The notes under the pieces: model-generated | What the model was told of the DNA's origin: nothing | Database searches by the model: none | What the model saw: the letters and a program-made list of their open reading frames with translations, nothing else | Position numbers and translations under genes: made by a program | Shown here: positions 27,457 to 36,554 of the stretch, one piece after another | Layout: each line of letters begins with the position of its first letter | How positions within the stretch are numbered: the first letter of the stretch is position 1 | Assembly (NCBI RefSeq): GCF_002778275.1 | Contig: NZ_NESG01000004.1 | Location: forward strand, 124,001-188,000 | DNA length: 64,000 bases | Reading direction: 5' to 3' | Origin: Limnohabitans sp. G3-2 | Lineage (GTDB): Bacteria; Pseudomonadota; Gammaproteobacteria; Burkholderiales; Burkholderiaceae_C

Positions 27457-28089
27457 ATGCCCTCTTCGCCTTCATTTTTTCAGCGCTTCTTTCAAAGGGT
27501 GGAAACCGTGGTTTTGCGCCATGGCTCAGAGCCCCAAACCATCTTTTTGCTGGCGGTTTTTTCGGTTTTGGATGGATTTGTGCCCATGTTGCCTGCCGAA
27601 ATGTTTGTGCTGGCTTTGTGTGTGCTTCAGCCGAAAAAGGGCAAAGTGATTGTGGTGGTCTTTGCACTGGCCTCTGCACTGGGTGCCTTCTTATTGGCCT
27701 TGGGCATGGGGACGCTGACGGAATCGGCCGAATCGTTGAGTCAAAAGCTGATGGGGTCACAAGGCCCACAAGCCTTGGCCATGCTGCGAGACGCAGGGCC
27801 GGTCAGCATGGTGTTTTTCTCGGTCTTTCCAGACGCTCCGCGTTCCGCCATCGCGCTGTTTGCCTTGAGTGGCGTGTCGCCTGAGTCGATCGGCGCGATG
27901 GTGTTCATCGGCAAACTCATGCTCTACACCGGGCTGTTGTGGTTGATCCACCACTTGCCCTCCAGGGTGCGCAGGTGGCGCGGTGCGGGGCCATGGGGGG
28001 TGAAATGGCTGCCGCGACGCGCAAGCCGTTTTGTGGCCTATTGCCGCCGCATCCGCCGGCGTGCGAGGTGTCTCAGCCAAGGCACTTGA
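27457..28089 (+). CDS. Small integral membrane protein, DedA/VTT-like
   Basis: A 210-residue protein with several hydrophobic segments: TIFLLAVFSVLDGFVPMLP, VIVVVFALASALGAFLLALG and a C-terminal helix around MVFIGKLMLYTGLLWLI. The motif FFSVFPDAPRSAIALFALSG resembles the Phe-x-Arg-x-x-Pro-Arg region of DedA/VTT membrane proteins, but the match is weak. The C terminus is very Arg-rich. It starts 28 bases after the oxidoreductase gene. Function unknown. Confidence 0.7.
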   Translation: MPSSPSFFQRFFQRVETVVLRHGSEPQTIFLLAVFSVLDGFVPMLPAEMFVLALCVLQPKKGKVIVVVFALASALGAFLLALGMGTLTESAESLSQKLMGSQGPQALAMLRDAGPVSMVFFSVFPDAPRSAIALFALSGVSPESIGAMVFIGKLMLYTGLLWLIHHLPSRVRRWRGAGPWGVKWLPRRASRFVAYCRRIRRRARCLSQGT

Positions 28090-28171
28090 ACAGCCCCAGG
28101 CCATTCTTGAGGCGCATTCCTTGGCTGTTTATCGCTAGAGAGACAGCGCAGGGCGGCCGGTCGCACCTATC

Positions 28172-28999
28172 ATGACCCGCATGCACCCTTTCGACGAAGC
28201 CATTGACCTGCGCGCCTCTTCACATCAGGACGCTCCCCACGCATTCACAGGCGCGACCCACCCGGCCTACGCCAACATGGTCGGGCCGTTTGGCGGCACC
28301 ACGGCAGCCCAGTTGCTGCAGTCGGCCTTGCTGCACCCCGAACGCCTGGGCGAGCCGGTGGCGCTCACGGTCAACTTTGCCGCCCCGGTGGCCGACGGGG
28401 CTATCCGCTTTGTGGCCCGGCCCGTGCGCACCAACCGCTCCACCCAGCACTGGATCATCGAAGCGCATCAAAGTGAAGGCGTGGTGGCCACCGCCACGGC
28501 GGTGTTTGCGGTGCGCCGTGAAACCTGGTCTGAGGTCGAAGCCGTGATGCCTGCCCACCTGCCCACACCTGAGGCTGTGCCCCGCATGCCCGTGAAGGGC
28601 ATGCCAGCCTGGCCGCAGCGCTACGACATGCGTTTTGTCGAAGGCGCATTCCCCGCTGCTTTTGATGAGGTGGAGCAAGCCCATTCGCGCTCGACCCTGT
28701 GGGTGTGCGACGAACCCGAGCGGGCGCTGGACTTCGCCTCGCTGGCGGCCATCAGCGACAGTTTTTTCCCGCGCATCTACATTCGCCGCCGCCGCCGCGC
28801 CCTGATTGGCACGGTGTCCCTGACCACCTATTTCCACGCCGACAGCGCCTTGCTGGCGCAGGTGGGCACGCGCCATGTGCTGGGTGTGGCCAAGGCGCTG
28901 AACTACCGCCACGGCTACTTTGACCAAACCGGCGAGCTGTGGAGCCCCGAGGGGCAGCTGCTGGCCAGCACGCACCAGCTGGTGTATTTCAAAGACTGA
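28172..28999 (+). CDS. Acyl-CoA thioesterase, double hotdog fold
   Basis: A 275-residue TesB-like thioesterase. The first hotdog half carries PAYANMVGPFGGTTAAQLLQ; the second ends in DFASLAAISDSFFPRIYIRR, then TVSLTTYFHAD, where the conserved Asp lies in AAISDSFFP. It would hydrolyse an acyl-CoA to free acid and CoA; chain length is unknown. It has no close operon partner, with 82 bases separating it from the membrane-protein gene. Confidence 0.86.
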   Translation: MTRMHPFDEAIDLRASSHQDAPHAFTGATHPAYANMVGPFGGTTAAQLLQSALLHPERLGEPVALTVNFAAPVADGAIRFVARPVRTNRSTQHWIIEAHQSEGVVATATAVFAVRRETWSEVEAVMPAHLPTPEAVPRMPVKGMPAWPQRYDMRFVEGAFPAAFDEVEQAHSRSTLWVCDEPERALDFASLAAISDSFFPRIYIRRRRRALIGTVSLTTYFHADSALLAQVGTRHVLGVAKALNYRHGYFDQTGELWSPEGQLLASTHQLVYFKD

Positions 29000-29038
29000 G
29001 CACAAGGGCCAAGGCCGCTTGACCCACGGTGCTGGGGT

Positions 29039-30082
29039 TCAGCGCTTCATCTGCTGCAGCGCACTGGCCACCTCGGTGACCAGCGCCGGGCCTTTGTAGA
29101 TCAGCCCGGTGTAGATCTGCACCACGTCAGCACCGGCCTCAATTTTGGCAATCGCGTCGTGCCCGCTCAAAATGCCGCCCACGCCGACGATGGGGAAGTC
29201 CTTGCCCAAAGCCGCACGCAGCAATCGGATCACGCGGTTGCTGCCTTGCAGCACGGGTGCACCGGACAGCCCGCCCATTTCTTCGGCGTGCTGCAGGCCG
29301 CTGACCGCGTCGCGCGCCAGCGTGGTGTTGGTGGCGATCACGCCGTCCATGCCGTGCTTTTGCAGCGTGGCGGCGATCACCCCCACCTGGGTTTCGTCCA
29401 GATCGGGCGCGATTTTCAGGAACATGGGCACGCGGCGGCCGTGCTCGGTGGCCAGTTCTTCGCGCCGCGCCACCAGGGCGCCCAGCAAACCGTCGAGCGC
29501 CTCGTCGCTTTGCAGGGCGCGCAGGTTCTTGGTGTTGGGGCTGGAGATGTTCACCGTCACGTAGTCGGCATGCGGGTACACACCGGCCAGCGCGATCACA
29601 TAGTCGTCGGTGGCGTTTTCAATGGGGGTGGCGGCGTTTTTGCCAATGTTCAGGCCCAGCAGTCGGCCTTGTTGGCGAAATTTGGAGCGCTTGACGTTGG
29701 CGATGAAGGCGTCGAGCCCATCGTTGTTGAAGCCCAAGCGGTTGATCAAGGCTTGCGCCTCGGGCAGACGGAACATGCGCGGCTTGGGGTTGCCCGCTTG
29801 CGCCTTGGGCGTGACGGTGCCGACTTCGACAAAGCCAAAGCCCATGGCACCCAGGCCGTCGATGCAGCGGGCGTTTTTGTCAAGACCGGCGGCCATGCCC
29901 ACCCGGTTGGGAAACTGAAGACCCGCCAGCGTGATGGGCTGCGCCACAAAGGGTTGGCGGTAAACGCGGTCGAGGGGGGTGTTCTGGGTCCGTGCCAGGC
30001 CCTCGATGGTCAGGTCGTGGGCTTCTTCGGGGTCCATCTTGAACAAAAAGGAGCGGGCGAGGGCGTAAGGGATCAGGGACAT
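29039..30082 (-). CDS. pyrD: Dihydroorotate dehydrogenase (quinone)
   Basis: Class 2 membrane-associated enzyme of pyrimidine synthesis. The N-terminal amphipathic segment ([23 protein letters not shown]) replaces the subunit interaction of class 1. The FMN site [30 protein letters not shown] (in part), the catalytic Ser region [12 protein letters not shown] and [11 protein letters not shown] are all present. The length of 347 residues fits. The start at 30082 is chosen from the family N terminus. It is divergent from rpiA. Confidence 0.96.
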   Translation of the reverse strand: MSLIPYALARSFLFKMDPEEAHDLTIEGLARTQNTPLDRVYRQPFVAQPITLAGLQFPNRVGMAAGLDKNARCIDGLGAMGFGFVEVGTVTPKAQAGNPKPRMFRLPEAQALINRLGFNNDGLDAFIANVKRSKFRQQGRLLGLNIGKNAATPIENATDDYVIALAGVYPHADYVTVNISSPNTKNLRALQSDEALDGLLGALVARREELATEHGRRVPMFLKIAPDLDETQVGVIAATLQKHGMDGVIATNTTLARDAVSGLQHAEEMGGLSGAPVLQGSNRVIRLLRAALGKDFPIVGVGGILSGHDAIAKIEAGADVVQIYTGLIYKGPALVTEVASALQQMKR

Positions 30083-30175
30083 TGGATAATTCTGGCCAGC
30101 AAAGGCATTGACAACAATGGCCGTGATTGTCTCAAACCCCCGGCCCCCCGCCATTTTTTACCCAGAACAGACTCC

Positions 30176-30847
30176 ATGACACAAGACGAACTCAAGGCCC
30201 TGGTGGGCCAAGCCGCCCTGAAATACGTTGTTCCCGGCGACATCGTGGGCGTGGGCACCGGCTCCACGGTGAACAAATTCATCGACGCGCTGGCCGCCAT
30301 GAAAGACCAGATCCAAGGCGCTGTGTCGAGCTCCGAAGCCTCCACCGTGCGCCTCAAAGCGCTGGGCATCCCGGTGTTTGACAGCAACGAGGTCGAAAGC
30401 CTCTCGGTCTACATCGACGGCGCAGACGAAATCGACCACCAGGGCCACATGGTCAAGGGCGGCGGCGCGGCGCTGACCCGCGAAAAAATCGTGGCCGCCC
30501 AGAGCAAGCAGTTTGTCTGCATTGCGGACGAGAGCAAATTGGTCGACGCATTGGGCGCGTTCCCTTTGCCTGTGGAAGTCATCCCCATGGCCACGGCCCG
30601 GGTGATGCGCCAGTTTGTGGCCATGGGCGCCAGTGCCGTGGTGCGCCAAAAAGACGGCCAGCCGCTGGTGACCGACAACGGCCAGCACATCGTCGATGTG
30701 AAGGGCTTGAAGATCACCGATCCGGTGGCCTTTGAAAGCACCGTCAGCCAGTGGCCCGGCGTGGTGACGGTGGGCGTGTTCGCCTTGCAAAAAGCGCAGG
30801 TGTGTTTGCTCGGAACGTCCGCTGGCGTGAAGACGCTGAACTTCTGA
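30176..30847 (+). CDS. rpiA: Ribose-5-phosphate isomerase A
   Basis: Interconverts ribose-5-phosphate and ribulose-5-phosphate. Motifs of the RpiA family are clear: GIGTGSTV-like [14 protein letters not shown] near 24-37, [16 protein letters not shown] near 82-90, [12 protein letters not shown] and the C-terminal [11 protein letters not shown]. The length of 223 residues is typical. The open frame extends 1 kb upstream antisense to pyrD, but the ATG at 30176 gives the true N terminus. Confidence 0.96.
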   Translation: MTQDELKALVGQAALKYVVPGDIVGVGTGSTVNKFIDALAAMKDQIQGAVSSSEASTVRLKALGIPVFDSNEVESLSVYIDGADEIDHQGHMVKGGGAALTREKIVAAQSKQFVCIADESKLVDALGAFPLPVEVIPMATARVMRQFVAMGASAVVRQKDGQPLVTDNGQHIVDVKGLKITDPVAFESTVSQWPGVVTVGVFALQKAQVCLLGTSAGVKTLNF

Positions 30848-30857
30848 TGGGGGCAGC

Positions 30858-32393
30858 TCAGGCCAGTCGCTGGCGCAGCTCGGTTTTGAGCACCTTGCCG
30901 TAATTGTTTTTGGGCAGGCTCTCCACCACTTCGTAGCGTTTGGGCCGCTTGAAGCGGGCGATGGCCTGCAGACACAGCGCGTCGAGCGCCGTGGTGTCGA
31001 GGGTGTGCCCCTGGTGCGGCACCACAAAAGCCACCACCACCTCGCCCCATTCGGCATCGGGGGCGCCCACCACCGCGACTTCGGCCACACCCGGCGCGTG
31101 CAGCAGCACCTCTTCGATTTCGCGGGGGTAAATGTTGGAGCCGCCGCTGATGATCATGTCCTTGCTGCGGTCCTTCAGGGTCAAAAAGCCGTCGGCGTCC
31201 AGACAGCCCATGTCTCCCGTGAACAGCCAGCCGTTCTGAATGGCCTTGGCCGTGGCCTCGGGGTTGCGCCAGTAACCGGCCATCACGCTGTCGCCCTGAA
31301 TCAGCACTTCGCCAATGTCGCCCAGCGGCAAGTCGCGGCCTTGCGCGTCGGTGACGCGGATGCGAACGGGGGTTTGCGCCACGCCAATGGAGGCCAGTCG
31401 TTCCGGGTGGCGGGGGTGTTGGCTGTCTTGCAGGTGGTGGCGCGCCAGGACGGTGCCCACCATGGGGCTTTCGCCTTGGCCGTAAATCTGCACAAAGCAC
31501 GGCCCCATGACGCGCAGGGCCCGCTGGATGTCGGCCGCATACATGGGGGCGCCGCCGTAGACCACGGTTTTGAAGGATTGGCCGCATTGGCGGGTGGACA
31601 AGCCGGCAGTTTCCGCATGGTCAACCAGCCTTTTGACGATGGTCGGCGCGGCAAACAGGGACAGCGGGCCGACTTGCTGGCCCAGCGCAAACAGCTCGGC
31701 GGGATCGAACCCGCCCGAGGGCGGCACCATGTGCCGTGCCCCGGCCATGAGGTGTGGAATGGCGTAGATGCCTGCGCCGTGGGACATCGGGGCCGCGTAG
31801 GCCAGGGTGTCTTGCGGGCTGACAGCGTCCACATCGCAGAAATAGCCCAGCCCCATGGTCATCAGGTTGCGGTGGGTGATCATCACGCCCTTGGGCCGTC
31901 CCGTGGTGCCGCTGGTGTAGAAGAGCCAAGCCAAATCGTCGGCCGCGCGCTCGGTGATGGGGGTCTCAAAGTGTGCATCGGGCCCCTGCCAAAGCGCATC
32001 GGCTTGGGCACTGTCCACATCGATCACACGCGCCAAACCTGTGAGGCGCTCGCCGGTGTCAGGGCTGATGTCGGCCGTCACAAAAGCCCAGCGGGCTTGG
32101 GCGTTGTCGATGATCCATTGCGCTTCGCGCACGTGCAGTTTGGCGTTGATGGGCACCACCGCCAGACCGGCCCACCAAGCGCCGAACAGCACTTCAAGGT
32201 AACGCACATGGTTGCGCATGAACAGGGCCACCCGGTCGCCGGGCTGCAATCCTGCGGCTTGAAATTGGCGCGCCAGTTGCTGGCAACGCTGCGCCCATTG
32301 GCGGTGTGTGGCCACCACTTGGGTGCCGCTGAGGATGGCGGGTTGCTCAGGCGCTGTGCGGGCCTGGCGTTGCAGCAAATGGGCGAGGTTCAA
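30858..32393 (-). CDS. Fatty-acyl-CoA ligase (AMP-binding)
   Basis: ANL-superfamily acyl-CoA synthetase of 511 residues. Core motifs: YTSGTTGRPKGVMITHRN (about 162-180), IYGQGESPMVGT in place of YGxTE, LFTGDMGCLDADGFLTLKDR, and the catalytic Lys in PKNNYGKVLKTELR at the C terminus. The substrate acid is unknown. It converges on rpiA and lies 87 bases downstream of ribD. Confidence 0.93.
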   Translation of the reverse strand: MNLAHLLQRQARTAPEQPAILSGTQVVATHRQWAQRCQQLARQFQAAGLQPGDRVALFMRNHVRYLEVLFGAWWAGLAVVPINAKLHVREAQWIIDNAQARWAFVTADISPDTGERLTGLARVIDVDSAQADALWQGPDAHFETPITERAADDLAWLFYTSGTTGRPKGVMITHRNLMTMGLGYFCDVDAVSPQDTLAYAAPMSHGAGIYAIPHLMAGARHMVPPSGGFDPAELFALGQQVGPLSLFAAPTIVKRLVDHAETAGLSTRQCGQSFKTVVYGGAPMYAADIQRALRVMGPCFVQIYGQGESPMVGTVLARHHLQDSQHPRHPERLASIGVAQTPVRIRVTDAQGRDLPLGDIGEVLIQGDSVMAGYWRNPEATAKAIQNGWLFTGDMGCLDADGFLTLKDRSKDMIISGGSNIYPREIEEVLLHAPGVAEVAVVGAPDAEWGEVVVAFVVPHQGHTLDTTALDALCLQAIARFKRPKRYEVVESLPKNNYGKVLKTELRQRLA

Positions 32394-32480
32394 TTCGTCG
32401 GCTCCCTCTGAATGAGTTGGGATTGTGGTGCGCAGTGTGCCCCTGAGGCTGTCTCGCGAAGGTCTTTGCGCCCGCTGTCC

Positions 32481-33590
32481 TCAGTCGGGCTGTCGGCGCA
32501 GCAGCAAGCGCAGGTCGGCCCCGATCCGGTCCACCGCATGAAAGGCCAGCTTGACCGCGCCACCCAAATCGGTGAGTGCGGGCAGCTGGGCCATGCCCTG
32601 GCCTGGGCCCAGCCATTGGGGGGCCAGGTAAACCAGAAACTCATCCACCAGCCCTTCGCGGATGAATGAGCCGTTGAGCTTGTGCCCAGCCTCCACATGC
32701 AGTTCGTTGATCTCGCGCCCGGCCAGGTCGCGCAGCATGGCCGCCAGATCGACCTTGCCGCCAGGGCCGGGGCAGTCGATCACCGTCACGCCGCGTGCCG
32801 TCAGCGCGGCGCGTTTGTCCGCCTGTTCGCGTGTGGCGGTGTAAATCCAGATCTGCCGGGCTTGCTCGCCCGTGCCTTGTGTGCCCAACAGCTTGGCCGT
32901 CAAAGGCATGTCCAGGCGACTGTCCACCACCACCAGGTGGGGTTGGCGGGGGGCTTGCAGGCCGCGGACGTTCAGCAGCGGGTCGTCTTCGAGCACGGTG
33001 CCGATACCGGTCAGGATGGCACAGGCGCGGGCACGCCAAGCGTGGCCGTCTGCGCGGGCTTCTGTGCCCGTGATCCATTGGCTTTGGCCGTTTTGCAAGG
33101 CGGTTTGGCCGTCGAGCGATGCGGCCACTTTCATGCGCACCCAAGGCAAGCGGCGTTCCATGCGGCTGAAAAACCCAATGTTCAGCTCACGGGCTTGCAG
33201 GGCTTCTTCGGAACTGGGCGCCAGCAGCTCGGTTTGCACTCCGGCGGCCAACAAGCGCGCCAAGCCCTGGCCGGCCACTTGCGGGTTGGGGTCGGTCATG
33301 GCCGAGACCACTCGGCCGATGCCTGCAGCCGCCAGCGCGTCGCAGCAAGGCCCGGTGCGGCCGTGGTGGGCACAGGGCTCCAGCGTGACCCAGGCCGTTG
33401 CGCCTTGCACGCTGTGGCCCCGCGCGGCTGCATCGCGCATAGCCATCACTTCGGCGTGCGGCCCCCCTGCGCGTTGGGTGTGGCCTTCGCCCAGCAAGGT
33501 GCCATCGGCGGCCGTGATCACGCAGCCCACGCGTGGGTTGGGCGAAGTCAGCCACAGCGCTTGGCGCGCCAAATTCAAAGCCCGGTGCAT
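32481..33590 (-). CDS. ribD: Bifunctional riboflavin biosynthesis deaminase/reductase RibD
   Basis: Two-step flavin enzyme of 369 residues. The N-terminal deaminase has the zinc site HAEVMAM and PCAHHGRTGPC (about 45-85). The C-terminal reductase starts near 145 with PWVRMKVAASLDG and contains WITGTEARADGHAWRA. The start at 33590 is the conserved MHRALNLAR N terminus. No FMN riboswitch is visible upstream. Confidence 0.95.
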   Translation of the reverse strand: MHRALNLARQALWLTSPNPRVGCVITAADGTLLGEGHTQRAGGPHAEVMAMRDAAARGHSVQGATAWVTLEPCAHHGRTGPCCDALAAAGIGRVVSAMTDPNPQVAGQGLARLLAAGVQTELLAPSSEEALQARELNIGFFSRMERRLPWVRMKVAASLDGQTALQNGQSQWITGTEARADGHAWRARACAILTGIGTVLEDDPLLNVRGLQAPRQPHLVVVDSRLDMPLTAKLLGTQGTGEQARQIWIYTATREQADKRAALTARGVTVIDCPGPGGKVDLAAMLRDLAGREINELHVEAGHKLNGSFIREGLVDEFLVYLAPQWLGPGQGMAQLPALTDLGGAVKLAFHAVDRIGADLRLLLRRQPD

Positions 33591-33682
33591 GGGGGAGGGG
33601 GGAGAGATCGGTGGGGTCACGGCAAGGACAAAAAGCAAAGGTGTTTCAGTGGGTTCGGTGCGGGCCCTTGGCCTTGTTCGCA

Positions 33683-34108
33683 TCAGGGCAAGGATACGCC
33701 AACCCAAGACGGCATCAGCGACACACTGCTGTGCCATTCCAGCAGATTTTCAGGCCCTGTTGGAGGGTCTGGCCAACGCACACGCACCTTCAAATCGCGC
33801 CAATGGCCGGCGGCCCCGGTGACGCTTTGGGCTTGAAGGGTGTAAGGGACCCCATGAATTTGCACCATCTGTGGGCCAGGGCAGGGGTCTGCCCCAGCTT
33901 GAGCAGGCATGAAAGCCGTCGCACGCAAGCAGTCCATGGCCTCTTCGGCCAGTTGTTGGGCCACCGTGAGTTGGCGGTTCTGGCTGGCGGTGTGCAGGGT
34001 TTTGAGGGTCAATTGCGTGGCACCCACCAGCCCGATGCCCAAAATCGCCGAGGCGATCAGGGCTTCCACCAAAGCCATGCCCTGCTGTTGGCCTTGGGGC
34101 TTTGTCAT
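33683..34108 (-). CDS. pilV: Type IV pilus minor pilin PilV-like
   Basis: A 141-residue prepilin-type protein. The N-terminal hydrophobic helix GMALVEALIASAILGIGLVG follows a short leader; the Glu at +5 is present, and the residue after the cleavage Gly is Met. The mature domain is short, with cysteines in the middle. It overlaps the pilX-like stop by four bases (ATGA). Last gene of the leftward minor-pilin operon. Confidence 0.85.
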   Translation of the reverse strand: MTKPQGQQQGMALVEALIASAILGIGLVGATQLTLKTLHTASQNRQLTVAQQLAEEAMDCLRATAFMPAQAGADPCPGPQMVQIHGVPYTLQAQSVTGAAGHWRDLKVRVRWPDPPTGPENLLEWHSSVSLMPSWVGVSLP

Positions 34109-35322
34109 GGTGCGCTGCTGCTCCAGCTGCCATGGATGCGCTGGACCTGCGCCGCATCGATGCCCACAGGCCAGCTCAAGCTGTAGGCTTTGCGTCCCTC
34201 GGGGTGAGCCAGCACCGTGCCTTGCTGCCATTCGGGCAAGCCCGACTCCACGACCAGTTGGCCTTCGATGGTCCCGGCGTGCCAGCCGCGCATTTTTTCG
34301 TCGTTGCAGCCGGAGTCCAGCAAGACGCTGCCCACCACCCGAACGCCCGGGTGGATGCGCGGGCAGCGCTGGGCGCAGGCCTTGGCAGAGAAGGCCAACA
34401 GGGCGGGCTGTTCAGCGCTGCCCACACTCAGCTGCCATTCTTGAGGGCTGTCGATCCAGTACACCGTGCGGGCAGGGCGGGTGAGCGCTGAGAGGCCATT
34501 GCGCTCTTGTGCGCTGGACCAAGCTTGCAGTTGCGCATCGGTGATGTCGCCCAAAACGCTGCGCCAAGCGGCACGGTTGCATGGCGTGCGTGCGAGGACC
34601 TTGGTTGCTGCGCTGGGGCCGCCGGCACCGGGTAAGCTGGTGGGGCTCAAAGCCAGGCAGGCGTGAATTTCTGCCTCAGAGATGGCGCCATCACGGTTGC
34701 TGTCCACGACAAAATGGGTGTGAACAGCAGGGCCCTTGGCGCTGCCCACGCAGACCGTCCCGTTGGCGACCAAGGGGCACACGCGCAAGCGGGCCCCCAC
34801 CGCTTCGCTGATGCAGCCGTTCACCACCAATGCCGCTGGCCTTGCCAAAGCGGGGGCAGGTGCCACAGCGGGGATGAACAGGCTCTCGCGCACGTGCGCC
34901 TGACTGTGGTGCCCCTGGATGCGGGCGCTCGCTTGGAGCACCAGCACGTGAGGGGACAGCAACAGATCGCGCACCGCGATCGAGCTGAGTTCGGCCTGTG
35001 GCAAGGCGGGGTGCTGGGGCAAGTTCATGTGGGTGCACTGCCATTGCGGGCCCGTGGTGCCAGCCGGGCATGGCGCACCGCCTTGAAGCAGGGTGGCCAG
35101 CCAGGAGGGGGTGCTGGGCAGAGCGCTTTGGGCCCGGGCCAAAGCCGCATCGGCAGCCATTCGAGCCTGCGCCGCGTGGGCGTGGTTGTGGGTGGCCAAT
35201 TGCCCCACCAGAACGCTGCGGGCACTGTAAAAGCTGGTCAAGCTGGCCAGGATGACCAAGCCCATCGCCACCAGCAGTGTGATGGCCCCGGACTGCGGCG
35301 CATGTGGGGGCACGGCTGTCAT
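34105..35322 (-). CDS. pilX: PilX-like pilus assembly protein with EF-hand loop
   Basis: A 405-residue protein with an N-terminal membrane segment (SGAITLLVAMGLVILASLTSF) and an AARMAADAALARAQ-type helix, like PilX minor pilins. It is much longer than usual (about 150-200 residues). Residues 207-218 (DSNRDGAISEAE) form a canonical EF-hand loop, suggesting calcium binding. The start overlaps the pilW stop by four bases. The call rests on N-terminal pattern and operon position. Confidence 0.72.
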   Translation of the reverse strand: MTAVPPHAPQSGAITLLVAMGLVILASLTSFYSARSVLVGQLATHNHAHAAQARMAADAALARAQSALPSTPSWLATLLQGGAPCPAGTTGPQWQCTHMNLPQHPALPQAELSSIAVRDLLLSPHVLVLQASARIQGHHSQAHVRESLFIPAVAPAPALARPAALVVNGCISEAVGARLRVCPLVANGTVCVGSAKGPAVHTHFVVDSNRDGAISEAEIHACLALSPTSLPGAGGPSAATKVLARTPCNRAAWRSVLGDITDAQLQAWSSAQERNGLSALTRPARTVYWIDSPQEWQLSVGSAEQPALLAFSAKACAQRCPRIHPGVRVVGSVLLDSGCNDEKMRGWHAGTIEGQLVVESGLPEWQQGTVLAHPEGRKAYSLSWPVGIDAAQVQRIHGSWSSSAP

Positions 35323-35972
35323 GGACAAAAAAGCCCCATGTGGCTGGCTGGTAAGGCATTGCGCAAATACACCGTCCGCTGAAGACTGAGCTGGCGGCTG
35401 GCCTCGCCAGGCCACTGCGCGGTCACGGCCATGTCAATCCGGCGTTGCAACCAGCCTTCTACCTTGGCGCAATGCAGCTGCCAATCGAGTTGCATGAATT
35501 GCACGTTGCCTGCGTCGGTGAGGGCGGTCCACACTTCGGGTCTGCAAGCAGTGCGGGCTTGCAGTGCACCTTTGACCAAGCGGTAGCCCAGACATTCGTT
35601 GTTGTCCTTTTGGCCATTGTGGTTGCGGTCGAGGCTGAAGGCGATGCGGCTGCCGTTGATGCTGAAGTCATCCGGTCCTGCGCAAAATGCGTCGTCGCAG
35701 TGGCTGGGCGCACGCGTGTTCCAAGCGTTGGCGGCGTAGTGGGCCTGGCTCAACCCGTGGGCCATCCAGTCCACCGCCGAGCGCAGGTCATGGTGCAGGC
35801 GACTGTCTTGGAGCGCCATGCGATGACCGTGCAGATGCGTCGCCAGCAGCGCGCTGCCAGCCGCCAGAACCACCAAGCCCACAGCCAGGCCCACCAGCAG
35901 CCCCATCAAGGTTTCGCCGCTGTGCAGGGCTGACTGCCGACCCTGTAAACGCTTGCAAGCCAGGCTGTGCAT
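35319..35972 (-). CDS. pilW: PilW-like minor pilin
   Basis: A 217-residue prepilin-like protein. The N-terminal helix is SGETLMGLLVGLAVGLVVLA, with Glu at the expected place. Residues 115-126 (DRNHNGQKDNNE) look like a calcium-binding loop. The start at 35972 is 14 bases after the pilE-like stop; the longer open frame overlaps that gene. Assembly in the minor-pilin tip complex is inferred from family and position. Confidence 0.8.
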   Translation of the reverse strand: MHSLACKRLQGRQSALHSGETLMGLLVGLAVGLVVLAAGSALLATHLHGHRMALQDSRLHHDLRSAVDWMAHGLSQAHYAANAWNTRAPSHCDDAFCAGPDDFSINGSRIAFSLDRNHNGQKDNNECLGYRLVKGALQARTACRPEVWTALTDAGNVQFMQLDWQLHCAKVEGWLQRRIDMAVTAQWPGEASRQLSLQRTVYLRNALPASHMGLFCP

Positions 35973-35985
35973 AGGTGGCAAACCC

Positions 35986-36474
35986 TCAGCGGCGCCAGCA
36001 GCGTGCCGGGTCGCTGTTGGTGTGTTCACCTGCGCCCCAAACCGCGCTGGCGCTGCCTTGCCAAGTCAGGCGCAAGGGGTTGCATTCGCGGTCCGCCGCT
36101 TGAGCGCCCAGGGCCGTGGCTTGGGCGGTGTAGGCCTCGGCAGAAGCTTCGGTCACGGTGATTTGGTAATGCCCTTGTGGCGACTTGTCGCCGGCCCAGC
36201 CCAAGTCAGAGAGTGATTCGGTGTAACGGTCATGTTGGCTGCGCCAACGCGCCTGGGCCACTTGCAGTTGCAGCAAGGCGGCTTGTCCATCGCTGCGCCG
36301 GGCTTGTCGCTGTTGCTGTTGGTACGTCGGCAAAGCCAGTGCGGCCAAAACACCCATCAACGCCAAGGTGATCAGCAGTTCGGCCAGGGTCCAGCCATGA
36401 CTGGGGCGCGCGAGAGACACTGAGGCTTTTCTGGTCTTGTGCGTGTCGTGCGGTCTTGTGTGGGTTTTTTGCAT
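35986..36474 (-). CDS. pilE: Type IV pilin PilE-like
   Basis: A 162-residue prepilin. The leader ends in SHG, followed by WTLAELLITLALMGVLAALALP. The peptidase site therefore has Trp at +1 instead of Phe, while Glu at +5 is kept. The mature domain has a C-terminal Cys pair (Cys near 135 and 159). First gene of the leftward pilE-pilW-pilX-pilV operon, with GGAGG upstream and a good sigma-70 promoter. PilY1, common in such clusters, is absent. Confidence 0.85.
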   Translation of the reverse strand: MQKTHTRPHDTHKTRKASVSLARPSHGWTLAELLITLALMGVLAALALPTYQQQQRQARRSDGQAALLQLQVAQARWRSQHDRYTESLSDLGWAGDKSPQGHYQITVTEASAEAYTAQATALGAQAADRECNPLRLTWQGSASAVWGAGEHTNSDPARCWRR

Positions 36475-36507
36475 GGCTGGGCATGCCTCCGTTTAAAATG
36501 AAATGCC

Positions 36508-36536
36508 ATCTTATGTATTCATTTTGTGAAGTGCAA
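36508..36536 (-). promoter_or_regulatory. Sigma-70-type promoter of the minor-pilin operon
   Basis: On the minus strand TTGCAC and TAAGAT are separated by exactly 17 bases. The -10 ends 33 bases before the pilE-like start. The region is AT-rich compared with its flanks. Confidence 0.55.
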
Positions 36537-36554
36537 CATGCCAACAGAGATGCC

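Noticed and set aside
29159-30175. In-frame extension of rpiA by more than 330 codons upstream
   Set aside because: It runs antisense to pyrD; the RpiA N terminus is at 30176 and the extension has no domain character.
33591-33682. Possible FMN riboswitch before ribD
   Set aside because: The leader is too short and contains none of the conserved RFN elements.
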